Positions 37,180-46,996 of a stretch of 64,000 nt of DNA are shown here, piece by piece. The stretch is from Saccharomyces mikatae IFO 1815. Its lineage: Eukaryota > Ascomycota > Saccharomycetes > Saccharomycetales > Saccharomycetaceae. The notes under the pieces were generated by a model that worked only from the letters and a program-made list of their open reading frames with translations, ran no database searches and was not told the origin of the DNA. The translations under genes and the position numbers were made by a program. Where the stretch lies: positions 496,001 to 560,000 of the forward strand of contig NC_079257.1 of assembly GCF_947241705.1 (NCBI RefSeq). The letters run 5' to 3'. Position 1 is the stretch's first letter, and each line of letters opens with the position of its first letter.

Positions 37180-38214
37180 ATGTCTTCCACCACAGCTTCA
37201 ACGGAAAGCATCGTCGATAAAATGCTACATCCAAAGACTACAGAAATATACTTTTCACTTAACAATGGAGTTCGTATCCCAGCTTTGGGTTTAGGGACAG
37301 CTAATCCTCAAGAGAAACTAGCTGAAACAAAACAGGCTGTTAAAGCTGCTATCAAGGCTGGATACAGACACATTGATACTGCCTGGGCTTACCGGACAGA
37401 ACCTTTTGTAGGTGAAGCTATCAAAGAACTATTGGAAGAAGGAACTATCAAAAGGGAAGATCTTTTCATTACCACAAAAGTTTGGCCCGTTCTATGGGAT
37501 GAAGTAGACAGATCATTGAATGAATCTTTGAAAGCTTTAGGGCTGGACTACGTTGATTTGCTCTTGCAACATTGGCCGATATGTTTTGGAAAGGTCAAGG
37601 ACCCTGAAGGAATTAGCGGATATATGAAGCTTCCGGTTGATGATTCTGGAAAGACCGTTTATGCTTCTAACGGTGACTGGTTGGAAACCTACAAACAGTT
37701 GGAAAAGATTTACCTTGACTCCAATGACCATCGTGTTAGAGCTATTGGTGTCTCCAATTTTTCCATCGAGTACTTGGAGCGCCTTATCAAGGAGTGCAAA
37801 GTTAAGCCAACCGTCAACCAAGTGGAGAGTCATCCTCATTTACCACAAGTAGAGTTGAGAAAGTTTTGCTTCATGCACGACATCCTACTAACAGCATATT
37901 CTCCACTAGGTTCTCAGGGAGCGCCAAATTTGAAAATCCCATTGGTAAAGAAGCTTTGTGAAAAGTACAATGTCACAGGAAACGATTTATTAATTTCTTA
38001 CCATATTAGACAGGGTACCATCGTAATTCCAAGATCCTTGAATCCAGTTAGAATTTCCTCGAATATTGAATTTGTTTGTTTGACGAAGGATGAATTACAA
38101 GAATTGAACGAATTCGGTGAAAAATACCCTGTGAGATTCATGGATGTTCCATCTGTTGCCATCCTTCCAGGTTTTACTGGTAAAGGACCTAATTTAGACA
38201 ATTTGAAGTACTAA
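37180..38214 (+). CDS. ARA1: ARA1 copy 1, NADP+-dependent arabinose dehydrogenase (aldo-keto reductase), diverging duplicate
   Basis: The product is 344 residues from ATG 37180 ([15 protein letters not shown]). An in-frame ATG at 37030 would add 50 residues but lies upstream of the TATA-like box, so the shorter start is preferred; it also matches copy 2. The aldo-keto reductase tetrad is present: D66, Y71, K100 and H131. The family signature [13 protein letters not shown] and the C-terminal cofactor motif [11 protein letters not shown] are intact. Ara1 oxidises D-arabinose and other sugars to lactones and reduces dicarbonyls with NADP(H) in the cytosol. Against copy 2 it has 17 amino-acid changes, including R72 for E beside the catalytic Tyr, Y148-M149-K-L151, and eight in the last 24 residues (M321 to D340). 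Copy 2 matches the remembered S. cerevisiae residues at most of these, so this copy looks derived. Confidence 0.95.
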   Translation: MSSTTASTESIVDKMLHPKTTEIYFSLNNGVRIPALGLGTANPQEKLAETKQAVKAAIKAGYRHIDTAWAYRTEPFVGEAIKELLEEGTIKREDLFITTKVWPVLWDEVDRSLNESLKALGLDYVDLLLQHWPICFGKVKDPEGISGYMKLPVDDSGKTVYASNGDWLETYKQLEKIYLDSNDHRVRAIGVSNFSIEYLERLIKECKVKPTVNQVESHPHLPQVELRKFCFMHDILLTAYSPLGSQGAPNLKIPLVKKLCEKYNVTGNDLLISYHIRQGTIVIPRSLNPVRISSNIEFVCLTKDELQELNEFGEKYPVRFMDVPSVAILPGFTGKGPNLDNLKY

Positions 38215-38804
38215 GACTCGTGTTGTTCTTTCCCTTTTCCTCCTTTTTTCCTAGTTGCTTCTTGAATCTTCTTTTTCAAGGAAGAATCATGACTAACAAC
38301 CTCGGGCAGACTGGATGCTTTTCGCATGTAGACCTGAAAAGTTTCAATATCTTAAAGTACATACATATAGACTTATATACATATAGATATTATCAGAAGT
38401 ATTTGGGGTTTCTCCATATTGTTTCATCCTTAAAACATACATTGAAGAATATGCCTCATCTAGCAGTGAAGTTGAATCGATTAGAGATAATGATCTGTCA
38501 TTACCATCGTTATTTTATTTTATTATGATTATGATTATTATTAATATAATTGGTAGTGTCCATATCAATATCAAGGTTGAATATTTAGCTGGGATTCAAA
38601 TTACCTAATATAGTAGCCTTAATAATCCTTTAAAATAACCGGACTTCGCTATGTCCGTGTCCTTCCGCCTAGAAGGAGTGCTATATAAAACGCGCCTTGC
38701 AATAATAAAAAGGGGAAAAAGAGAAAGAGGGATACCAAGCATTTAAGTCTATTCGCATTAACTCCGTTTTTATTCCTAAAAGTATATCATTCAGAACTGC
38801 TATC
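38215..38804. promoter_or_regulatory. Spacer between ARA1 copies: ARA1 3' region, TBS1 relic, promoter of copy 2
   Basis: The first about 170 bp after the stop resemble the 3' flank of copy 2 (TAAGACTCGTGTT, then GACTAACAA). A TBS1 fragment follows at 38447-38510. Upstream of copy 2 there are CGGAC/GTCCG arms with 8-nt spacer (38640-38657, giving CGG-N12-CCG), a strict TATA box TATATAAA at 38682-38689, and AGGGG (STRE core) at 38711-38715. The order ARA1-TBS1'-ARA1-TBS1 shows the spacer was created by tandem duplication. Confidence 0.7.
38447..38510 (-). pseudogene. TBS1: Relic of the TBS1 3' end left by the ARA1 tandem duplication
   Basis: This 64-bp stretch aligns without gaps to 40171-40234 inside TBS1 with 48 of 64 identities by hand count. 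Read on the minus strand, it gives DRSLSLIDSTSLLDEAYS, against [18 protein letters not shown] in the live gene. The neighbouring ACATACATTGAAGAA (38436-38450) resembles TBS1 coding sequence nearer its stop (about 40044), implying an internal deletion. A degenerate A/T-rich tract (38511-38545) occupies the place of the poly-Asp codons of TBS1. It is far too short to encode a protein and lies in the same orientation and relative position to ARA1 as the real gene. Confidence 0.8.
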
Positions 38805-39839
38805 ATGTCTTCCACCACAACTTCAACGGAAAGCATCGTCGATAAAATGCTACATCCAAAGACTACAGAAATATACTTTTCACTTAACAATGGAGTTCGT
38901 ATCCCAGCTTTGGGTTTAGGGACAGCTAATCCTCAAGAGAAACTAGCTGAAACAAAACAGGCTGTTAAAGCTGCTATCAAGGCTGGATACAGACACATTG
39001 ATACTGCCTGGGCCTACGAAACAGAACCTTTTGTAGGCGAAGCTATCAAAGAACTATTGGAAGAAGGAACTATCCAAAGGGAAGATCTTTTCATTACCAC
39101 AAAAGTTTGGCCCGTTCTATGGGATGAAGTAGACAGATCATTGAATGAATCTTTGAAAGCTTTAGGGCTGGACTACGTTGATTTGCTCTTGCAACATTGG
39201 CCACTATGTTTTGAAAAGGTCAAGGACCCTAAAGGGATTAGCGGGCTGGTGAAGACTCCAGTTGATGATTCTGGGAAGACCGTTTATGCTTCTAACGGTG
39301 ACTGGTTGGAAACCTACAAACAGTTGGAAAAGATTTACCTTGACTCCAATGACCATCGTGTTAGAGCTATTGGTGTCTCCAATTTTTCCATCGAGTACTT
39401 GGAGCGCCTTATCAAGGAGTGCAAAGTTAAGCCAACCGTCAACCAAGTGGAGAGTCATCCTCATTTACCACAAGTAGAGTTGAGAAAGTTTTGCTTCATG
39501 CACGACATCCTACTAACAGCATATTCTCCACTAGGTTCTCAGGGAGCGCCAAATTTGAAAATCCCATTGGTAAAGAAGCTTTGTGAAAAGTACAATGTCA
39601 CAGGAAACGATTTATTAATTTCTTACCATATTAGACAGGGTACCATCGTAATTCCAAGATCCTTGAATCCAGTTAGAATTTCCTCGAATATTGAATTTGT
39701 TTGTTTGACGAAGGATGAATTACAAGAATTGAACGAATTCGGTGAAAAATACCCTGTGAGATTCATCGATGAGCCATTTGCGGCAGTCCTTCCAGAGTTC
39801 ACTGGTAACGGTCCAAATTTGAAAAATTTGAAGTACTAA
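38805..39839 (+). CDS. ARA1: ARA1 copy 2, NADP+-dependent arabinose dehydrogenase (ancestral-like copy)
   Basis: The product is 344 residues starting [15 protein letters not shown], exactly 1625 bp after copy 1 with no indel inside the coding region. The same tetrad is present (D66, Y71, K100, H131), followed by E72, the usual aldo-keto reductase residue. Segments [18 protein letters not shown] and [20 protein letters not shown] agree with S. cerevisiae Ara1 as I remember it. Nucleotides 39276-39766 are identical to copy 1 (491 bp), whereas flanks and both UTRs have drifted. The promoter keeps a strict TATA box and a STRE core. It is convergent with TBS1, as in the standard gene order, so this is the copy at the original position relative to TBS1. 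Confidence 0.96.
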   Translation: MSSTTTSTESIVDKMLHPKTTEIYFSLNNGVRIPALGLGTANPQEKLAETKQAVKAAIKAGYRHIDTAWAYETEPFVGEAIKELLEEGTIQREDLFITTKVWPVLWDEVDRSLNESLKALGLDYVDLLLQHWPLCFEKVKDPKGISGLVKTPVDDSGKTVYASNGDWLETYKQLEKIYLDSNDHRVRAIGVSNFSIEYLERLIKECKVKPTVNQVESHPHLPQVELRKFCFMHDILLTAYSPLGSQGAPNLKIPLVKKLCEKYNVTGNDLLISYHIRQGTIVIPRSLNPVRISSNIEFVCLTKDELQELNEFGEKYPVRFIDEPFAAVLPEFTGNGPNLKNLKY

Positions 39840-40031
39840 GACTCGTGTTATTCTTTCGTCTTTCTTATTTTCCCCAGTTTTTGGAATAATATTGACTAAC
39901 AATCGTGGAGAAACTGTATTTCTTGCAAACATGGTTTCCAATATTAAAACATTTAAAAATACATACATTTATATATATGTATATGTATGTGTACGTGTAT
40001 TAATTGAACTATTCAAATGTGCCTTACGCTA
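39840..40031. other. Convergent ARA1 copy 2/TBS1 3' spacer
   Basis: This 192-bp AT-rich spacer has a (TA/TG)-rich stretch ATATATATGTATATGTATGTG near 39970-39993, likely serving 3'-end formation. GACTAACAA near 39892-39900 is shared with the 3' flank of copy 1, a remnant of the duplicated unit. Confidence 0.45.
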
Positions 40032-40226
40032 TTACATCTTCACACATACATTCTTGAAGAAGAAATCTCGATCGTAAAAAAATACACCGTGCTCCAAGTG
40101 ATCTTCAATCTTCTGGAATAATTTGCTTGACTTTTCATTCTCATCATTGTTATCATTTACTGTTCGATCTGAATATATCTCATCCAGCAGCGAAGTTAAC
40201 CCTGTTGGGAATAAGGATCTGTCATA

Positions 40227-40257
<31 letters not shown>

Positions 40258-43160
40258 TCATTGTAATTGACATTAATCTTATTTTTACTATTGTTTTTAA
40301 TATTGTTTTCATTATTATCATAACCATCATAATCATCGTTTTTTTTAGAATTGCTATTCTCATTGCGGTTGATTTCTTTGGTGGAATTCACAGCTGTATC
40401 TCCCCATAATTTTGGAATGCTCGAAAGTTGCAGAAAGTTCAAATCCTGGATCGTTATTTCATTTAAAAGATTGAAAGACATTTTCATTTTCTCTTGATCT
40501 TTTGTAGCAAAACTGCCAAATGAAGCCATCTTCTCCTTATTTATGAATGAAGTTTTCAAAAGCTCTACCATGTCATCTTTCGAGTCTCTGGTATGCTTAA
40601 CCAACTTGTCGAGTATAGTTTCATAATATTTTGAGTCAAATGCATAAAATTTCGCGTACTTACTTGTGAGGTTGAACTTTTCTATTGTACTTCGTAAAAA
40701 AAAAGTATAAAAGAAAAGAGATGTCTGCCATTTTAGATTGTATATGGAAAGATAATTTTTTTCAGATCCCAGCATACGAGTATGCGTATCCTTTAATAAC
40801 CCAATAATATAGCCGGTTTCCATGGCATTTTCATCATTTACCATAATCTCTGACAAGTAAAGAAACATGGAGAAAACTGTTGTGAGAGAAAAATACAAAA
40901 AATCATTCTGAACAGCAGGATAGTATTCAAAATCTTTCAAAACGTTCAATACTTCGATGCAATTTTCTTTAAAATTGATCCTTGATGTTCTAATAATTTC
41001 AGCTATATCATGCCGAGAACTTTCACGCTGGTCCAAATTGTCCCTAATGATAGATATAACAAACAAACTCAAGGTTATCTTTTGATGATACCATCTGAGG
41101 TGTAAAAGAATAGTGTTACAACAATTTATTTCAAACTCTAACTTTGGGGACTCCAAAGATAAAATTTTCATATTTTTTTTGTAGTTATCTAGCGATAATA
41201 TAATTGGCAAATCATCTCGCATCCTGTCTAGTGATTTTTGATTTTCTAGTACTTTATCAATAATTTCATCCAGTGTATCGTCTAGGGTTGTTCTAATAGA
41301 AAAACATGCGTAATATATTTGAGACTCTATAAGAGATAATCTTGATAAAAAATATGATTGAATGTATGGTGTATATTCAAGGTGGTTCGCGAGAAAGTTT
41401 ACAACGGAGACAATATCATTCACCCTTCTTAGTCTTGTATCATCATATTTTTTGGAAAGCTTCGGCAGAATTTTATCCCGGAAGAGTCCAACGTAACTTT
41501 CATCCGTCAATACATCTGTGTTTTCCTCCTTCAGACACGGCGGTCTTGACAATACTACAGAAAAGAATTTGTCCGTTGAAAAACAATAACACCATAAACG
41601 CCTTCTTTCGAGAATTTCATCAAGCTCTAGATCTTCATAAGTAGAATGCAAATTCAGTCGTAAATCCAAAGCCACTTTGATCGCCACGGAAAGAACTTTA
41701 ACCGCTGATGAAGCACTAATTTTTTGTTGGGTAAACTTTGCCAGTAAAAGCAATGCCTTCAATGCCGTCATATCTGCACGCGCCACAGATAGTTTATGGT
41801 AGTAGTAGACAGAATTGAGAAAAGTGAAAGATCTGAGCCTCCACAATTCAAATTTCTCAAAATAATAGATTTCATGACTTCCTTCATCAATTAGCTCTTG
41901 CTTCTCTCCAAAATTAGACACGGTAGCTCCAAGGCATAAGCAAATATTCAACAAAAATGCTTGTGAGGGAGTCAGTCTTCCTTTGAGAGGATCACAGTAA
42001 ATCTCAGCAAATTCTAGACATTGATCTACATCTGTTATATGGAGGAGAGAAGCTAAGGACGGGCATTTTATGTTTTCCAGCAAACGCTTTGCAATCGCTA
42101 AACGGGGCAAAGGATACAGAATATTGTCGCTGGATGGAGATGATGCAGATCGAAAAGAGAAATCGAGTGCCAACTTAGTTTGCAAAATAAAGTATTTAAA
42201 GGTGGTTGTGAACATTTCATTAATGGGTGATAGAAACTCTTCGTCAGTTAAATGTGATGAAACATTCTGTCGAAAATGAAACATTTTCTGTTTTGTTAAC
42301 AAGGCCTTTGAATATTGCTTTCTTTTGGGCCGCTTCATGTACTCTTTATCAAGAACGTCAATTTTAGTTTCTTCAACGAGTTTCTCTATCGTTCCTTTCA
42401 TTTTCTTACAAATTTCTTCCAACACAAAGACTTTTCTGGAAACTTTAGTATGGTTGAGTTCCATTTTTTCAAGAATTTCCTTATCAATGGGAACAAGGTC
42501 TGACAAATCATCATCTTCCTTATTTTCTGCGCTCTGACAGGCAGGTCCTTCTTCAATTTCTTGTAATAAAGTGGACTGTGGTAGTTTGGGTGGGCTTCCT
42601 GTAGACGAAGCGTTGCTCGATCGTGCGGCTGTATCGGAACTCTCGTCTTCCACCGTATTTTCCTTATCACATTTGAGCTTCTTAACTGACTTCCCATTTT
42701 CTTTACTATTCAACGCCTCTTCCCGCCTTCTTTTCAATTCTTCATGGAAATGAAACGTACAATCCTTGTTATATTTGATACAGTTTCTACACCTCCCATA
42801 CGCCAGATCAATCTCTGTGCATCTAATCTTCCTCTTTCGACAATAATCACATGCTTTAGTTACTCTACTTTTGAAAGATTCCATACTATAAGTTAGAAAG
42901 CTTTTATCCGTAGGAATCATTTGGGCCAATGGATGTTGTCTCAAACGATAATCTGGAAAAGGGCTCAACTGAGGTGACATGAGAGAACCACTTAAGGCAG
43001 GCGGAAAGTTAGATGACACTGGCGGAATCGTCGGGACAGTGGAACCCATCAAGATTCCAGTATTCTCAAATCTATGATTCTGCTGCTGACTGCTCCCGCC
43101 AGAGCTTCGATTTTTTGACTCATTCATAGTTTCATGATCACTTGTAAAACCAGGATCCAT
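40032..43160 (-). CDS. TBS1: TBS1, Zn(II)2Cys6 transcription factor
   Basis: The product is 1042 residues starting [15 protein letters not shown], shorter than the roughly 1094 recalled for S. cerevisiae. The zinc cluster has six cysteines at 104, 107, 114, 124, 127 and 134 ([11 protein letters not shown] then [11 protein letters not shown]). It is followed by a basic linker and the fungal-specific regulatory domain over about 330-850. The C-terminal 120 residues are N/D/K-rich and include ten consecutive Asp (codons at 40230-40259), a likely site of length change. The S. cerevisiae gene is named for thiabendazole sensitivity; its targets are poorly known and its paralogue is HAL9. Its 3' end was copied into the ARA1 duplication, leaving the relic at 38447-38510. 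Confidence 0.95.
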
Positions 43161-43696
43161 ATCTGTTTTGAAAATGTCCCGTGGATTTATAAATAATATA
43201 AGTTAAAATATACACCTGCAACATAAAGTTTACGCTATTCTAAATTGAGTTATAGCAATGGCTGAAAAACAAACATGATTAATCAACACTTTTTGGCGGA
43301 GTAGGGCCTGAACGAAAATATGGACCCTTTAGGTTATTTCTCATATTTTTGAAGGGCAATTTGAAGTTTCAGAAATGCAGAAGAGGGTACAAGGGATTAT
43401 AAAAAGGCTTCTTTCAGTGTAGCGGGAAAAAAGCGGAAATAAATAAATAAATGGAAATAAGGGCTTAAAGTTTCCTTATACACTAGTTCACAGGAAATAG
43501 CTCTGTTCTTGTTACTAACGATTTGTTTTATTTATATTGTTGAGATTATACGGCAAGTAAAGCTGACATTGTAACGGAGTAGTAATAGAACGTGTTGGTT
43601 TTTTCCCCTCGAGATATAAGAAGAGGAAATTCTTGAATATATTCGGAATAGAACAAGAGGCGGCCAAGGGAGAAAGGTACCTCTGCATTGTAAATT
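43161..43696. promoter_or_regulatory. Divergent TBS1/APD1 promoter
   Basis: This is a 536-bp divergent spacer. CCCCT (a stress-response element core) lies at 43605-43609, 88 bp before APD1. TATAAAAA lies at 43398-43405. A four-fold AAATA repeat is near 43436-43456. No RNA gene is seen. Confidence 0.4.
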
Positions 43697-44647
43697 ATGG
43701 CTTTTTTTAACATCTTTAAACACAAAGGCGGTGATGAAGCTTCACAATTGACGACAAAGGGAAGAGAAGAAATTTCTCAATCGATTAAACTATGTAAAGG
43801 TGATGACGCTGCTGACCAACACGACTGCTCTGGTGATTGTAAAACGGAAATCGAAGAAGGGAAGCAAGCTTTCGCGAAACTAAAAATCGAGCACGAAACT
43901 CCCTTGTTGAATTCTTCTAAAATCCCGAAAATACGCTTTGTTGTTCCCACATCTCAAATCAATTGGCAGCATGATGCTTGCCTGGAAGACCCGAAGTCTG
44001 TGCAATACAAGATCTCTGAATGGTGTGACAATAATTCAGATAAATTCTCCAACACTGGTACAGGAAAGACGTTAAATTGTGCAGTTTCATCTTTACCTAA
44101 AGATATCATGGATATCGAAGTTATGCGGGGAACCAAGAATAATGTTCTCGTCTTGCCTTATTTCATCTGGTTGAACGACCTTAAATCAGATGACGTCAAA
44201 GCAACGCTGGATGATTTAGTCCCTGATTTACTGAACAACGCTATTTCGAAGGAGAAGTTACTAGAGACACGACCAAACATTTCGGCTGCACGTGAACGTG
44301 CTTTTGTATTCATATGCTCACATACTACAAGAGATAAAAGATGCGGGATTACCGCTCCCTATTTGAAGAAGGTGTTTGATAGTAAATTACAGGAGCATGG
44401 CCTATATAGGGATAATTCTGATTACAGGCCTGATGGTGTAAAAATTGCGTTTGTTAATCATGTTGGTGGCCATAAGTTTGCAGCAAACGCTCAGATTTAT
44501 TTGAAGAATCCGAATACTTTAATTTGGTTGGGAAGAGTAACGCCTGGTATCGTTCCTTCCGTAGTTGAACATCTCATAGTACCTGAAGAACCTACACTTC
44601 CTTTTCCTGAGAAAGTTCGCTGTATTAAAAAGTATGAAAGCTGGTAA
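43697..44647 (+). CDS. APD1: APD1, thioredoxin-like [2Fe-2S] ferredoxin
   Basis: The product is 316 residues starting MAFFNIFKHKGGDE, the same length as S. cerevisiae Apd1. The sucrase/ferredoxin-like C-terminal domain carries the unusual two-Cys, two-His iron-sulphur ligands at C207 and C216 (CSHTTRDKRC) and at H255 and H259 (NHVGGHK), matching the numbers known for the yeast protein. The N-terminal half is a thioredoxin-like domain without a CxxC. Apd1 is cytosolic, depends on the CIA machinery for its cluster, and protects against certain redox-active drugs and copper or hydrogen peroxide stress. A STRE core in the promoter fits stress induction. Confidence 0.96.
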   Translation: MAFFNIFKHKGGDEASQLTTKGREEISQSIKLCKGDDAADQHDCSGDCKTEIEEGKQAFAKLKIEHETPLLNSSKIPKIRFVVPTSQINWQHDACLEDPKSVQYKISEWCDNNSDKFSNTGTGKTLNCAVSSLPKDIMDIEVMRGTKNNVLVLPYFIWLNDLKSDDVKATLDDLVPDLLNNAISKEKLLETRPNISAARERAFVFICSHTTRDKRCGITAPYLKKVFDSKLQEHGLYRDNSDYRPDGVKIAFVNHVGGHKFAANAQIYLKNPNTLIWLGRVTPGIVPSVVEHLIVPEEPTLPFPEKVRCIKKYESW

Positions 44648-45039
44648 AGTTTGATTGATAAAAGTATGGTCTTTTGCATCGTATAGTTTGCAGTGGAGTA
44701 GCTCTCAAAGTACATAGTTTTAAAGCGTGTATATATATTAGTAAAGCTGGTATAATAGTGTGTCATTTTATTTGCAAGAGAGGCTTTTTATTATTACTAT
44801 TTATACTTTAAGGGCCTTTTGGGTCATGCTCTTAACCTACTCTATTTTCCCTTCTGTTTTTTTCTGTTTCTTTCACTATTCATCATTCCATTTTTTTCAA
44901 TTTTGGGTAAGTATGCTATTTTGCCATGCATTGGAACTAGTAAGCCTTTATTATTTTCTTTTGACAAATTAAGAGCTGGTAAAAGTGCCACAGCTAAACT
45001 GGGTGTTGTTTTTCTATTTCTGATACAAACGAGAATAAA
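44648..45039. other. APD1-SPP381 intergenic spacer
   Basis: This 392-bp spacer lies between tandem genes and is T-rich in its second half (44830-44910). It has short ORFs on both strands without coding character. I see no clear regulatory site. Confidence 0.35.
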
Positions 45040-45903
45040 ATGAGTTTTAGACATTTCAAGAGAAGACTTGAAAGAAGCTCAGAAGATGAGGACTCTTCGG
45101 AAGATGGAGATCATTTTGATGAGGACGCCAGTTCATCAAAGAAACCAGCCTTATCAAACTATGAATGTGTAGTGGTCAAAGGTTTGGAAAAACCAACAAA
45201 GAAGCACTTAGTTGAGGATAAAAAAGAATCGAATGTAAGTAAAACTGATTCTAGTTCCGAAAGTGAGGAGAGTAGTGACAGCGGGAACTCGAGTGACAAT
45301 GAAGATGTCATACCTTTACACAGACCTTTGTTTCTGAAGAAAAAGACTGATAATCCACAAAAAGCTACTACTATCGATCAAGCTCAGAGTATTCAAAGTG
45401 AGGCACATTACTCGGAAATAAAGGAGGAAAATGTGATGAAAAACATTGACAAAGCTAACGAAGTGGCAAAGAACTATGAAGCAATGAAGCTACAACTTGA
45501 CACTAATTATAGTACCAACGAGGAATTGGTCAAACAGTGTATGCTTCTAAATGATGACGATGAGGTTGATCCAGAAAAGGAGCAATGCGAATGGTTGAAA
45601 AGACACGACGAACGTAAAATGAAACATAGAAGCTCGCAGCTTGCCAAGCAGAGAGAATCAGAAAAATACGAAGCAAGTAGATTCGCAGCTGTACAAAAAG
45701 ATAAAGATAGGCACACCAAATATGAAGTCGTCCCAGATAGAGAGCAGAAGGAACTATGTAATAAGGGACAAAGATTTGCTGAGAAAGTCAAAAATTTACA
45801 TAAGAACGATCGTTATAAAATCACAAGAGTCAAGAATGTTAGCTTTGGAAATCCAGAAAACAAAGGCAGAGATAATGAAGAAAGCGAATATTCTATTTTA
45901 TAA
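45040..45903 (+). CDS. SPP381: SPP381, U4/U6.U5 tri-snRNP protein
   Basis: The product is 287 residues starting MSFRHFKRRLERSSEDED (291 in S. cerevisiae). The N-terminus is rich in Ser/Glu/Asp (SSEDEDSSEDGDHFDED; SSSESEESSDSGNSSD), likely a casein kinase target. The C-terminal half (residues about 130-270) is the conserved microfibril-associated/Spp381 region, charged and helical, ending in basic residues. Spp381 binds Prp38 and is needed for spliceosome activation. No domain with catalytic residues is present. Confidence 0.94.
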   Translation: MSFRHFKRRLERSSEDEDSSEDGDHFDEDASSSKKPALSNYECVVVKGLEKPTKKHLVEDKKESNVSKTDSSSESEESSDSGNSSDNEDVIPLHRPLFLKKKTDNPQKATTIDQAQSIQSEAHYSEIKEENVMKNIDKANEVAKNYEAMKLQLDTNYSTNEELVKQCMLLNDDDEVDPEKEQCEWLKRHDERKMKHRSSQLAKQRESEKYEASRFAAVQKDKDRHTKYEVVPDREQKELCNKGQRFAEKVKNLHKNDRYKITRVKNVSFGNPENKGRDNEESEYSIL

Positions 45904-46092
45904 CGATTATGTGGGACAAACTCACATGCCCTCAATTAGTGGACAACGGGAAAAATCCGAAACAGAAAAAGTAAGACAGATATGAAGATATAAAACTTTT
46001 GGTACAATCAAGAAGCGTGATTAAACGATCAGGCCTAACTGCACGACTAGATATCAATTGCTTGTTTTCCTCAATACTACTATTTGAGAGAG

Positions 46093-46827
46093 ATGGCTTT
46101 GAGACCATTGTGTGGAGATCTACCGCTATTTTTGCAAAGTTATCTACCAAATGCCGTCGAAAAGGGAAATGCCATTCAGCCTTTCATCACTTTAACTTAT
46201 GCTCAATCGCTAGATGCAAGAATATCTAGAGGTCCTGGAATAAAAACCGTTATTTCTCACCCTGAAACGAAGACGATGACACATTATTTGCGACATCATC
46301 ACGACGGAATACTCATAGGAAGTGGAACAGCGCTAGTTGACGATCCTGGATTGAATTGCAAATGGGGCCCCAATTCTTTTGCAAATTCTCCTAGGCCAAT
46401 CATTCTGGACACAAAACAAAAGTGGAGATTCAATGGTTCAAAAATACAAGAACTTTTTAACAAGCGACAAGGTAAACCGCCAATCGTTGTAGTTACAAGT
46501 GATCCCCTTATAAAAGAAGAACATGTAGAGTACGCAATATGTCCAATAGATGAAGCTACAGAACGGATCGATTGGAAGAAATTGTTTGAAATACTCAAAG
46601 AGGACTTCAATATAAGCTCAGTAATGGTTGAAGGAGGAGCTAACGTAATAAATCAATTGTTGCTAAGAGGTGATATCATCAACAGTCTCATAATAACTAT
46701 TGGGTCAACGTTTCTGGGAAATTCGGGCACTGAGGTAAGTCCGCCACAAACAGTCAATTTAAAGGACATGACATGGTGGAAAGGTACTACTGATGTAGTG
46801 CTTTGCGCAAGACTGGCTGACGACTAA
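46093..46827 (+). CDS. RIB7: RIB7, pyrimidine reductase of riboflavin synthesis
   Basis: The product is 244 residues from ATG 46093 (MALRPLCGDLP), the same length as S. cerevisiae Rib7; this ATG aligns with the known start. The reductase fold is clear: TLTYAQSLDARISRGPG, then the HDGILIGSGTALVDDPGLNC motif that binds substrate phosphate, and the NADPH-binding VMVEGGANVINQLL near residues 178-191. It reduces 2,5-diamino-6-ribosylamino-4(3H)-pyrimidinone 5'-phosphate with NADPH, the second step of fungal riboflavin synthesis. It is convergent with RPB5 over 169 bp. Confidence 0.97.
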   Translation: MALRPLCGDLPLFLQSYLPNAVEKGNAIQPFITLTYAQSLDARISRGPGIKTVISHPETKTMTHYLRHHHDGILIGSGTALVDDPGLNCKWGPNSFANSPRPIILDTKQKWRFNGSKIQELFNKRQGKPPIVVVTSDPLIKEEHVEYAICPIDEATERIDWKKLFEILKEDFNISSVMVEGGANVINQLLLRGDIINSLIITIGSTFLGNSGTEVSPPQTVNLKDMTWWKGTTDVVLCARLADD

Positions 46828-46996
46828 CATAGTGTAAAAAATTTTCTTAACCACGTATTTTTTCTGAATTTAATAAAAAAAGGTACTTTTTTAAAGATTC
46901 TTATTTGTGATAGGTTTATTGCAGATTATTTATTCTAATTGTACATATTCTTGTTAGGCTCATCATTGTATGAAAGGAATTAAACCAATCGTCGCT

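Noticed and set aside
38289-38295. TGACTAA (Yap1-like) in the 3' flank of ARA1 copy 1 and in copy 2 (near 39890)
   Set aside because: Both lie just after stop codons and are shared through the duplication; placement does not suit an activator site, so no regulatory claim is made.
42398-42697. 99-codon minus-strand frame inside TBS1 and other long frames within MEC1, IRA1, SLI15 and TOS1
   Set aside because: They lie in alternative frames of strongly conserved genes and show no independent coding character.
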